The position numbers were made by a program, and so were the translations under genes. 15,843 nucleotides of DNA from JBHJGU01 sp050331475 (GTDB taxonomy: Bacteria > Pseudomonadota > Alphaproteobacteria > Caulobacterales > Maricaulaceae). The notes under the pieces are model-generated. The model was given only the letters and a program-made list of their open reading frames with translations. It did not search any database and was not told the origin of the DNA. The stretch is taken from assembly GCA_050331475.1 (NCBI GenBank), contig JBHJGU010000028.1:1-15843 (forward strand), read 5' to 3'. This document shows, in pieces, positions 1-7,758 of this stretch (position 1 is its first letter; every line of letters begins with the position of its first letter).

Positions 1-1158
1 GAGTGCGTCGAACTCTGCATGGATATTATCCGCGAGGAAAATAAGTCTTCGCTGGTTAAGTCGAAAGAAGGCGTTCCGACGCCGCGCGAAATCTGTTCCG
101 TCCTTGATGACTATGTCATCGGGCAGGAATACGCCAAACGCGTACTCGCCGTTGCGGTCCACAATCACTACAAGCGGCTCAATCACGCCGCGCAGAACGC
201 CGATGTCGAATTGGCGAAGTCGAACATTTTGCTGATCGGCCCCACGGGGTGCGGCAAAACTTTACTCGCTCAGACGCTGGCGCGAATCCTCGACGTTCCC
301 TTCACGATGGCCGACGCCACCACGCTGACGGAAGCGGGCTATGTCGGCGAAGACGTCGAGAACATCATCCTTAAATTACTGCAGGCGGCGGACTACAATG
401 TTGACCGCGCGCAGCGCGGCATCGTTTACATCGACGAGGTCGATAAGATTTCGCGCAAATCAGACAATCCGTCGATCACGCGAGACGTGTCCGGCGAGGG
501 GGTTCAGCAAGCCCTTCTGAAAATCATGGAAGGAACGGTCGCCAGCGTTCCTCCCCAAGGCGGTCGGAAACATCCGCAACAAGAGTTCCTCCAGGTGGAT
601 ACGACGAACATTTTGTTCATCGTGGGCGGCGCTTTCGCGGGCTTGGAAAAACTCATCTCTGAGCGCGGGCAGGGCTCCTCGATCGGTTTTGGCGCGGATG
701 TTCGCGATGTGGATGAGCGGCGGACCGGAGATATTCTCCGCGGCGTCGAGCCGGAGGATCTGTTGAAGTTCGGCTTGATCCCTGAGTTTGTTGGGCGCTT
801 GCCGGTCATCGCCACACTCGAAGATCTCGACGAAGCGGCTCTGATTGCGATCCTGACGAAGCCGAAAAACGCCCTGTTAAAACAGTACCAACGTTTGTTT
901 GAAATGGAGAATGCGCGGTTGACTTTCTCCGAGGACGCCTTGGCGTCCGTCGCCCGGCGAGCGATCCAACGCAAGACGGGCGCGCGGGGATTGCGCTCAA
1001 TCATGGAGGGCATTTTGCTCGAGACCATGTTCGAACTCCCGGGTATGGACGGGGTCGATGAAGTGGTCGTTAATGGCGAGGTCGTCGAAGGTCGCGCCGA
1101 ACCCTTGAAGATTTTTTCCGAACGGCGCCGCGAACGCGAGCAAACGACCGCCTCGTAA
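1..1158 (+). CDS. clpX: ClpX, ATP-dependent unfoldase subunit of ClpXP protease (5' end outside window)
   Basis: ClpX is a hexameric AAA+ unfoldase that recognises tagged proteins and threads them into ClpP in the cytoplasm. The frame is open from base 1 and reads ECVELC before the ATG at 19. This matches the end of the ClpX zinc domain (CDECVELC), so Cys at codon 4-6 is the last zinc ligand and the true start lies upstream. The ATG at 19 is internal. Numbering from that Met: Walker A GPTGCGKT at 74-81, pore loop GYVG at 107-110, Walker B IVYIDEVDK at 135-143. Further on come the substrate-gripping RKH motif (GGRKHPQQ) and the ClpP-docking IGF loop (SSIGFGAD). All core motifs are intact, so this is a working ClpX. 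It is followed on the same strand by lon; clpP would be expected upstream in alphaproteobacteria but is not in the window. The gene ends with TAA at 1156-1158. Confidence 0.97.
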   Translation, partial: ECVELCMDIIREENKSSLVKSKEGVPTPREICSVLDDYVIGQEYAKRVLAVAVHNHYKRLNHAAQNADVELAKSNILLIGPTGCGKTLLAQTLARILDVPFTMADATTLTEAGYVGEDVENIILKLLQAADYNVDRAQRGIVYIDEVDKISRKSDNPSITRDVSGEGVQQALLKIMEGTVASVPPQGGRKHPQQEFLQVDTTNILFIVGGAFAGLEKLISERGQGSSIGFGADVRDVDERRTGDILRGVEPEDLLKFGLIPEFVGRLPVIATLEDLDEAALIAILTKPKNALLKQYQRLFEMENARLTFSEDALASVARRAIQRKTGARGLRSIMEGILLETMFELPGMDGVDEVVVNGEVVEGRAEPLKIFSERRREREQTTAS

Positions 1159-1169
1159 TCGCGTAACAA

Positions 1170-1195
1170 GGGCGGCCGCTTGATAAGCGGCGCCC
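1170..1195 (+). terminator. Hairpin just after clpX, possible weak terminator or processing site
   Basis: Twelve bases after the clpX stop, CCGCTT (1176-1181) pairs with AAGCGG (1185-1190) around a GAT loop. The stem extends through GGGCG (1170-1174) with CGCCC (1191-1195) across one bulged G at 1175, giving 11 pairs. The only T-run nearby is the TTTT at 1207-1210, too far away for a textbook intrinsic terminator. It may attenuate read-through into lon or stabilise the clpX mRNA 3' end. Confidence 0.4.
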
Positions 1196-1259
1196 GCGAC
1201 GCCAAATTTTAGGTTCAACGGTTTTAGCGCCCGTCGAGGCGTGCCCTGCCGATATGTTT

Positions 1260-1322
1260 GATCGCCTGATGAGGCGGATCGACCGCTATGAGCGGTAGTT
1301 TTATCAGATCTGTGGGCCCCAC
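1260..1322 (+). promoter_or_regulatory. Cluster of three short hairpins in the lon leader
   Basis: The 183-bp clpX-lon gap carries three inverted repeats just before lon. GATCGCCT (1260-1267) faces AGGC-G-GATC (1272-1280) with one bulge. ACCGCT (1282-1287) faces AGCGGT (1291-1296) across an ATG loop and is followed by AGTTTT. GTGG (1312-1315) faces CCAC (1319-1322). The second resembles a weak terminator. I cannot identify a convincing sigma70 or heat-shock promoter by eye, so whether this is an attenuator, an operator or an mRNA leader structure is inference. Confidence 0.35.
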
Positions 1323-1341
1323 GGGTCCTTTGGAGTGTGAC

Positions 1342-3612
1342 ATGAGCGAATCCCTAACGCTGCCCGTCTTACCGCTTCGCGACATCGTGGTGTTCCCGCA
1401 TATGGTGGTGCCGCTCTTTGTTGGACGCGAAAAATCTGTGCGTGCGTTGGAAGAAGTCATGCGCGCGGACAAAAAACTGCTGCTCGCGGCGCAAAAAGAT
1501 CCCGGCGAAGACGACCCGGGACCGGATGACCTTTATAAAGTGGGCGCGCTGGCGAGTGTGCTTCAATTGCTGAAATTGCCCGACGGCACCGTTAAAGTCT
1601 TGGTCGAAGGCGCGCGGCGGGTTCTGTTGGAAAATTTCAACGACGATCTGCCTTACCATGAAGCAGTTGGGACGATCATTGAGGATGACCTTGGCGACGC
1701 CGCAGAGGTCACCGCAATGACGCGCACGGTGGTCGATCAGTTTGAGAATTACGTCAAACTGAACAAAAAAGTCGCCCCGGAAGTTTCGCAATCGCTCCAA
1801 CAGATCCGCGATCCCAGCCAGCTTGCGGACACGGTTGCGGCGCACTTAGTCGTCAAAATTCCGGAAAAGCAGAACTTGCTCGAAACCGCTGATGTTATGG
1901 AGCGGTTAGAGCGGGTTTACAGCCTGATGGAAGGCGAGATCAGCGTTCTGCAGGTCGAGAAAAAGATCCGCAGCCGTGTTAAGCGCCAGATGGAGAAGAC
2001 GCAGCGCGAATACTACCTGAACGAGCAGATGAAGGCGATCCAGCGGGAACTCGGCGAGGGCGAAGAGGGCCGCGATGAAATCGCTGAGATCGAAGCAAAA
2101 ATTGAAAAAACCAAATTGTCGAAAGAAGCGCGCACAAAGGCGGATGCGGAGCTGAAAAAGCTGCGCCAGATGAGCCCCATGTCGGCGGAATCGACCGTGG
2201 TGCGGAATTACCTCGATTGGTTGGTGTCGATCCCTTGGTCGAAATGCAAGCGAATTAAAAAAGATCTCAACGCCGCCGAGGTGGTGCTAGATGAAGACCA
2301 TTACGGCCTTGAAAAAGTTAAAGAACGGATTGTCGAATATTTGGCGGTTCAGCAACGCACCAATAAGCTCAAGGGGCCGATCCTTTGCCTGGTGGGACCG
2401 CCGGGCGTGGGCAAAACGTCGTTGGGCAAATCCATTGCGCGCGCGACGGGCCGCGATTTTGTCAGGGTTTCGCTGGGCGGCGTGCGCGATGAGGCGGAGA
2501 TCCGCGGACACCGGCGCACGTATATTGGTTCCATGCCCGGACGGGTTATTCAGTCGATGAAGAAGGTGAATTCGTCGAACCCATTGTTTTTGCTTGATGA
2601 AATTGACAAGATGGGTCATGATTTCCGGGGCGATCCTGCGTCAGCGCTCCTTGAAGTTCTCGATCCTGAGCAAAACGGCGCGTTCAACGACCATTATCTT
2701 GAGGTCGACTACGACCTCTCCGACATCATGTTCATCACCACGGCGAACTCGCTCGCGATGCCGCAGCCTTTGCTGGATCGGATGGAGATCATCCGCATTC
2801 CGGGCTATACGGAAGACGAAAAAGTCGAGATCGCCCAGCGCCATCTCTTGCCCAAACAGGTCAAGAACCACGGCTTGAAGCCCGATGAGTTCGATATCGG
2901 GGAAGACGCCATTCGCGATGTCATTCGCTATTACACCCGCGAAGCGGGGGTGCGGAATCTGGAGCGAGAATTGGCGACATTAGCGCGCAAAGCGGTTCGG
3001 AGAATCGAGGGCGGTGAGTTCAGCGAGATCCATGTGGACCCGGACAAGCTCGGCGACCTGTTAGGCGTGCGCAAACACCGGTTCGGCGAAACCGACGGTG
3101 AAGATCAGGTCGGTGTGGTTACGGGCTTGGCGTGGACGGAAGTTGGCGGCGATTTGCTCACCGTGGAGGCGGTGAAAATGCCCGGTCGCGGACGGATGAC
3201 CGTCACGGGCAATCTGCGCGATGTGATGAAGGAGTCGATCTCCGCGGCGAATTCGTATGTGCAGTCTCGCGCGCCGAGCTTTGGGGTTAAGCCGCCAGTG
3301 TTCCGTAACACCGACATCCACGTCCATGTGCCCGAAGGCGCAACGCCGAAGGATGGGCCGTCCGCGGGCATCGCCATGGTGACCGCCATGGTCTCCGTGC
3401 TCACAGGATCCCCCGTTCGCAAAGACATTGCGATGACTGGCGAGGTCACCCTGCGCGGTCGCGTGCTGCCGATCGGCGGTTTGAAGGAAAAACTCTTGGC
3501 GGCGTTGCGAGGCGGCGTGCGCTTGGTGCTCATCCCGAAGGATAACGAAAAAGACCTCGCCGACATTCCGAACAACGTGAAGGACGATCTCGATATCGTG
3601 CCGGTCCAATAG
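1342..3612 (+). CDS. lon: Lon ATP-dependent protease, reading frame ended early by an in-frame TAG
   Basis: Lon is a homo-oligomeric cytoplasmic AAA+ serine protease that degrades misfolded and regulatory proteins. The ATG at 1342 is chosen because GGAG (1332-1335) lies six bases upstream and the protein then begins directly with the LON substrate-binding domain (LPVLPLRDIVVFPH). In this numbering Walker A GPPGVGKTS is at 352-360 and Walker B LLDEID has D419/E420. The protease dyad is Ser674 (PKDGPSAG) and Lys717 (GGLKEK), with the same 43-residue spacing as Ser679/Lys722 of E. coli Lon. The frame stops at TAG 3610-3612 right after DLDIVPVQ, giving 756 residues. Normal Lon continues with a helix of the form xxDEVLxxAL, and that sequence is present in the same frame after the stop (separate entry). 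The catalytic machinery is complete, but the last helix and tail would be lost unless the stop is misread or is a sequence error. Confidence 0.95.
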   Translation: MSESLTLPVLPLRDIVVFPHMVVPLFVGREKSVRALEEVMRADKKLLLAAQKDPGEDDPGPDDLYKVGALASVLQLLKLPDGTVKVLVEGARRVLLENFNDDLPYHEAVGTIIEDDLGDAAEVTAMTRTVVDQFENYVKLNKKVAPEVSQSLQQIRDPSQLADTVAAHLVVKIPEKQNLLETADVMERLERVYSLMEGEISVLQVEKKIRSRVKRQMEKTQREYYLNEQMKAIQRELGEGEEGRDEIAEIEAKIEKTKLSKEARTKADAELKKLRQMSPMSAESTVVRNYLDWLVSIPWSKCKRIKKDLNAAEVVLDEDHYGLEKVKERIVEYLAVQQRTNKLKGPILCLVGPPGVGKTSLGKSIARATGRDFVRVSLGGVRDEAEIRGHRRTYIGSMPGRVIQSMKKVNSSNPLFLLDEIDKMGHDFRGDPASALLEVLDPEQNGAFNDHYLEVDYDLSDIMFITTANSLAMPQPLLDRMEIIRIPGYTEDEKVEIAQRHLLPKQVKNHGLKPDEFDIGEDAIRDVIRYYTREAGVRNLERELATLARKAVRRIEGGEFSEIHVDPDKLGDLLGVRKHRFGETDGEDQVGVVTGLAWTEVGGDLLTVEAVKMPGRGRMTVTGNLRDVMKESISAANSYVQSRAPSFGVKPPVFRNTDIHVHVPEGATPKDGPSAGIAMVTAMVSVLTGSPVRKDIAMTGEVTLRGRVLPIGGLKEKLLAALRGGVRLVLIPKDNEKDLADIPNNVKDDLDIVPVQ

Positions 3613-3744
3613 GTGGACGAAGTGATCGCCCATGCGCTGACCGCGCCGTTAACCCCGATTGAGTGGGATCCGGACACCGCGGACCCCCTGCCGGCTGCGC
3701 CTGACCCGGACGGAGAAGAGCAGGACGGGCTGGTGCGCCATTAG
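3613..3744 (+). other. Detached C-terminal tail of lon, in frame after the amber codon
   Basis: Reading on in the lon frame after TAG 3610-3612 gives 44 sense codons beginning VDEVIAHALTAPLTPIEW and ending in TAG at 3742-3744. This aligns with the final helix of Lon (E. coli: EEVLTLAL after HPVK), and the PLTPIEW segment looks like alphaproteobacterial Lon ends. It is then acidic and Pro-rich. No ribosome binding site precedes it, so it is not an independent gene. The ancestral lon therefore ran from 1342 to 3744, a product of about 800 residues, and a single base change could have created the TAG. Confidence 0.85.
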
Positions 3745-3755
3745 CGCACACGCGG

Positions 3756-3787
3756 CCTTGGGACTTGTCCGAAACCCAAGGTATAAC
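3756..3787 (+). promoter_or_regulatory. Predicted promoter of tRNA-Val with overlapping inverted repeat
   Basis: TTGGGA (3758-3763) and TATAAC (3782-3787) are separated by 18 bases. The -10 box lies nine bases before the mature tRNA-Val 5' end and is followed by GCGGGCGAGG, the GC-rich discriminator type common at growth-rate-controlled stable-RNA promoters. CCTTGGG (3756-3762) and CCCAAGG (3775-3781) form a perfect 7-bp inverted repeat within the promoter. It could act as the terminator stem for lon, but no T-run follows it. Confidence 0.55.
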
Positions 3788-3796
3788 GCGGGCGAG

Positions 3797-3872
3797 GGGC
3801 GGTTAGCTCAGTTGGGAGAGCGGCTGGTTTACACCCAGTAGGTCGGGAGTTCGAACCTCTCACCGCCCACCA
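3797..3872 (+). tRNA. tRNA-Val, anticodon TAC
   Basis: A complete cloverleaf is visible. Acceptor GGGCGGT (3797-3803) pairs with ACCGCCC (3862-3868), and the D arm is GCTC/GAGC. Anticodon stem GCTGG/CCAGT encloses loop TTTACAC, with anticodon TAC at 3830-3832. The T arm is GGGAG-TTCGAAC-CTCTC, followed by discriminator A (3869) and an encoded CCA (3870-3872). It reads Val codons GUA/GUG and, if U34 is modified, more. It stands directly upstream of tRNA-Asp. Confidence 0.96.
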
Positions 3873-3925
3873 CCGCCTGGGAGAGGGCAGCCTGACCGCG
3901 CCGCACCGATCAACGCACATCCGCC

Positions 3926-3979
3926 TTGACCGCTTCGCCGAGGTCCCGTAGACAACCGCCTCTCGCTTGATGAGCGAGA
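3926..3979 (+). promoter_or_regulatory. Predicted promoter and leader hairpin of tRNA-Asp
   Basis: TTGACC (3926-3931) and TAGACA (3949-3954) are 17 bases apart, a strong -35 with a poor -10 (3 of 6 matches). The expected start near 3961 coincides with a perfect 7-bp hairpin, TCTCGCT (3961-3967) with AGCGAGA (3973-3979) around TGATG, ending two bases before the mature tRNA 5' end. The hairpin may keep the short leader out of the tRNA fold and present the RNase P site. tRNA-Asp could instead be cotranscribed with tRNA-Val. Confidence 0.4.
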
Positions 3980-3981
3980 AC

Positions 3982-4058
3982 GCGGGTGTAGCTCAGTTGG
4001 TTAGAGTGCCGGCCTGTCACGCCGGAGGTCGCGGGTTCGAGCCCCGTCACTCGCGCCA
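3982..4058 (+). tRNA. tRNA-Asp, anticodon GTC
   Basis: Acceptor GCGGGTG (3982-3988) pairs with CACTCGC (4048-4054) with one G-U pair. Anticodon stem CCGGC/GCCGG encloses loop CTGTCAC, with anticodon GTC at 4016-4018. T arm GCGGG/CCCGT encloses TTCGAGC. Discriminator G (4055) is the usual Asp identity base, and CCA is encoded at 4056-4058. It decodes GAC and GAU. The CCATCC beginning at the CCA end can pair with GGATGG (4070-4075), a possible 3' processing or termination hairpin without a T-run. Confidence 0.96.
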
Positions 4059-4094
4059 TCCTTCTGATGGGATGGCTCCGCACATCGGATAAAT

Positions 4095-4135
4095 CCAACC
4101 CTTAAAATCGGTCGCAAGGTTGGTGGGCTATGCCC
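4095..4135 (+). other. Inverted repeats in the spacer between tRNA-Asp and the efflux operon
   Basis: The 197-bp spacer 4059-4255 has no convincing gene. It contains CCAACC(C)TT (4095-4103) facing AAGGTTGG (4116-4123), about 8 pairs with a single bulge, then GGGC-TAT-GCCC (4125-4135). Neither is followed by a T-run. They may terminate or trim the tRNA transcript, but no function is clear. Confidence 0.3.
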
Positions 4136-4214
4136 GGAAACGAGGCTTACGCCGGACTTACCGAACCGTAATGGACGCGCCGCGACGGAAATCTGGCTAA
4201 GCCCCGTGGAACGC

Positions 4215-4237
4215 CTATAACTCGTATAGCTTATACA
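4215..4237 (+). promoter_or_regulatory. AT-rich overlapping palindromes in the efflux operon promoter region
   Basis: Directly before the efflux operon, CTATA-ACTCG-TATAG (4215-4229) and GTATA-GCT-TATAC (4224-4236) overlap, forming two perfect inverted repeats that share the central TATA arm. Three -10-like boxes fall inside: TATAAC (4216), TATAGC (4225) and TATACA (4232). The adaptor ribosome binding site GGGAGG (4241-4246) follows at once. In a GC-rich setting this looks like a promoter overlaid by an operator for a dimeric repressor, but the regulator is not in the window and the -35 element is unclear. Confidence 0.45.
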
Positions 4238-4255
4238 GTTGGGAGGCGATCAAAT

Positions 4256-5712
4256 ATGCGGCGCGTGCTCTTTGTAGTTGGGGCGCTTGTGGTCGCCGGA
4301 GGTGTGGCGGCTTGGGTTGCTTTGCCGAAAACCTCCGCCGACGCCTCGGGGTTTGATATCGAGACGACCTCTGTGGAGCGCACCGACGTCCGCTCGACTG
4401 TGGCCACATCGGGCGCCGTTCGTGCGCTTGTCACTGTCGAAGTGGGGTCTCAACTCTCCGGCCAGATAAGTGAGTTATTTGCCGATTTTAATGATGAGGT
4501 GAAGGCGGGCGGATTGCTCGCCCGGCTCGATCCCCAGACCTTTGAGACCCGGGTGCGGGAATCCGAAGCGGCCTTGTCCGTCGCCGACGCCACGATTGCG
4601 GTCCAGCGCGCGGGGCTGGAACGGGCTGAGGCAGTGCTGGAGAACGCGCAAGCGGACTACGCCCGCTCAACCTCGCTCATGTCGCGGGGCGCAACCTCCC
4701 AGGCGGCGCTTGACGCCGCCAAAGCCGCCTTAAAGACCGCCGAGGCGGATTTGGCGGTCGCTCAGGCCAATTTGGTGAACGCCCAAGCCACCCGGGTGCA
4801 ACGGCTCGCCGCCTTAGAGTCCGCGCGCATCGATCTGGAGCGCACCTTTATCCGCTCCCCCATTGACGGGGTCGTGGTTGAGCGCGCCATCGATCTTGGT
4901 CAAACCGTAGCGGCGAGCCTAAACGCGCCGATCCTGTTCACCATCGCCCAAGACCTCACCGAGGTGCAGATCGACGCCCAGGTGGACGAAGCGGATATCG
5001 GCCAAGTGAGCGCGGGCCAAACGGCGAACTTCACCGTCGACGCCTTTCCCAACGTGGATTTCGAAGGTGAGGTGGAGCAGATCCGGCTCGCAGCCCTCAA
5101 TGAAGGCAATGTGGTCACCTACACCGTGGTGGTTTCCGCGCGAAACCCTGACCGGCGGCTTTTGCCGGGGATGACCGCCAATCTGGACATTATCACCGGG
5201 TCCAAAGACGACGCTTTGGTGGTGTCCAATCAAGCGGTGCGGTTTGAGCCCCGCGGACCCGCGGAGGCGTTAGTCGTCGAACCGCCCCAGGGTGGGCGGG
5301 GGCCCCAGGGCGGCGGGCGCGGCGGCCAGGGCGGTGGTTTCCAACAGGCTTTTGCCGAGTTGGGACTGTCAGCGGACCAGCAAGCCGAAGTGCGCAGCCA
5401 GATGCAGAGCGTCTTCGCGGGCCTGCGGGCGGGAGGCGGTGCCGGCGGGCCGCCCGATCGCGATCTGATCCGGGCGCGGATCGAGGCGGCGTTGGCCAAG
5501 GTGCTCACGCCCGAGCAAATGGAAAAATACCGCGCGCTTCAGGCTCAAAATGCGGATCGGCGTACTGGGGTTATTTATGTACTCAACGGCGACAAGCAAT
5601 TAACCCCGCGCCGGGTGGTGTTCGGCCTCACCGACGACCGCAACACGGAAATACTCCAAGGCCAATTGGAAGAGGGCGATGCGATTGTCACCCGCGTGCG
5701 CGCGGTTAACGG

Positions 5713-5716
<4 letters not shown>
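4256..5716 (+). CDS. MacA/HlyD-type periplasmic adaptor of an ABC efflux pump, with Gly-rich LTxxQ insert
   Basis: This adaptor would link an inner-membrane MacB-type transporter to an outer-membrane channel. It has 486 residues and starts at ATG 4256 behind a strong GGGAGG. Residues 4-22 form an N-terminal membrane anchor or signal (LFVVGALVVAGGVAAWVAL). The first lipoyl half follows (about 50-92), then a long Ala-rich coiled-coil hairpin (about 94-195), the second lipoyl half (IRSPIDGVVVERAIDLGQTV) and the beta-barrel domain (about 235-330). The odd part is an insert at about 343-435 before the membrane-proximal end: a Gly/Arg/Gln-rich stretch (345-361), then two helices each opening with a Spy/CpxP-like motif, LSADQ (371-375) and LTPEQ (417-421). 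The usual adaptor sequence resumes at GVIYVLNGD (438). The stop overlaps the ATPase start by 4 bases. No TolC-like gene is present, so substrate and partner channel are unknown. Confidence 0.9.
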
Positions 5717-6407
<691 letters not shown>

Positions 6408-6411
<4 letters not shown>

Positions 6412-7639
6412 GTTTTTGGGCGACGATTTTGGCGGCGATGACCGCACTCCGGGTCAATGCCCTGCGCAGCGTTTTGGCCATGCTTGGCGTGATCATTGGG
6501 GTGGCGGCGGTGATCGTGATGGTGTCGATCAGCGCGGGCACCAAACAGGCTGTAGAGGATCAGATCGCCAGCCTTGGGGCAAATATGCTCACGGTTCGTC
6601 CGGGTTCCTCCTTCTTCGGTGGTCGGCGCGGGGGCGCGGGCACCGCCGACCCACTGACGGAATCCGACGTACGAGCCTTAATCGAAGAGGTGCCCGGCGT
6701 GATGCGGCGTCTGGGCAGGTGACCGCGTCCGCCACCTTGGTCGCGGGCGGGTTCAACTGGACCGCGCGTGTGGACGGGGTGAACGCGGACTATCTCGACA
6801 TCCGCGATTGGCCAGTCGCGGAGGGCCGGGGGTTCGAGCCTTCCGAGATCAATAACGGCCGTGTTGTGATCCTAGGCCAAACTGTCGTGGACGAATTGTT
6901 CCAAGGCGCCTATCCGATCGGCGCGCAGGTGCGTGTCCGTAACGTGCCCTTCGAAGTCATCGGCGTGTTGGCGGAAAAGGGTTCGAACTCCTGGGGCCAA
7001 GATCAGGACGACGTCGTGTTCGCGCCGCTGGGAACGACGCGGGCTCGGTTGTCCGGACGAACACCCACTGTCCGTGACGCTGTTTCATCGATCTACTTCG
7101 AAGTGGCGCAAGGCGAGGATATAAGCCTTGTCCAAGCTGAGGCTGAGGATGTGTTGCGTATCCGGCGCGATATCGCGCCGGGGGCTGAGGACAATTTCTC
7201 CATCGTCAATTTCGCCGACTTCATCCGCGCGCGCAACGAGGCGTCGCGCCAGCTCGGCTTACTCTTAGGCGTGGGCGCGGCGGTGACGCTGTTGGTGGGC
7301 GGCATCGGCATTATGAACATCATGCTGGTCTCGGTGACCGAGCGCACCCGTGAAATCGGTCTGCGCATGGCGGTGGGCGGGCGTCGAGAAAACGTGCGCA
7401 ATCAGTTTTTGATGGAAAGTTTGGTGTTGTGCTTGGCGGGCGGGATTGTCGGGCTTGTCGCCGGCGTTGGGGGGACCTACGCCGTCGGCGCGACCGAGCC
7501 GGACATTTTAGTGAAAGTGGAGCCGGTGGTCGCCGCCATCGCGATCGGCAGTTCGGCGATTGTGGGGGTGGTGTTTGGGTTCTACCCCGCCCACCAAGCC
7601 AGCCGGCTCAATCCGATCGAAGCCTTGCGGTTTGAGTAG
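6408..7639 (+). pseudogene. MacB/FtsX-type ABC permease, interrupted by a one-base frameshift
   Basis: Two frames together make one MacB-type permease of about 410 residues. The first frame starts at ATG 6408 with a cytoplasmic N-terminus, TM1 (about 22-41, SVLAMLGVIIGVAAVIVMVS) and the start of the periplasmic core, then meets TGA at 6720-6722 after LIEEVPGVMRRLGR. The remaining core is in the next frame from 6701 (DAASGQVTASATLVAGG) and runs through the ABC core to three C-terminal membrane helices (LLLGVGAAVTLLVGGIGIMNIMLV, then ESLVLCLAGGIVGLVAGVG, then VAAIAIGSSAIVGVVFGFYPA), ending NPIEALRFE at TAG 7637-7639. Adding one base at about 6701 (GTGAT to GTGGAT) restores EEVPGVDAASGQV, the family's expected sequence. 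As written, the product would be a 104-residue fragment with a single helix and no transport function. No slippery heptamer is visible, so this is either a genuine lesion or a base-call error in a GG pair. Confidence 0.9.
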
Positions 7640-7758
7640 CCGCAGCCCAGGCCCATCGACAAGGTTGGCCCGCGCACGCTAAGCCGTGGCGCGATTGCTG
7701 CCCTTGGGCCATAAACGGCCGCAAACGGGCCCAGCGGGGCGAGACCAGGAGAGCGACC

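Noticed and set aside
1288..1341. Upstream in-frame ATG for lon at 1288 giving an 18-residue extension
   Set aside because: No ribosome binding site precedes it, it lies in a hairpin loop, and the extension is not part of the Lon domain. ATG 1342 has GGAG at proper spacing.
3613..3744. Separate small gene starting with GTG directly after the lon stop
   Set aside because: It has no ribosome site and its sequence is plainly the Lon C-terminal helix and tail in the same frame.
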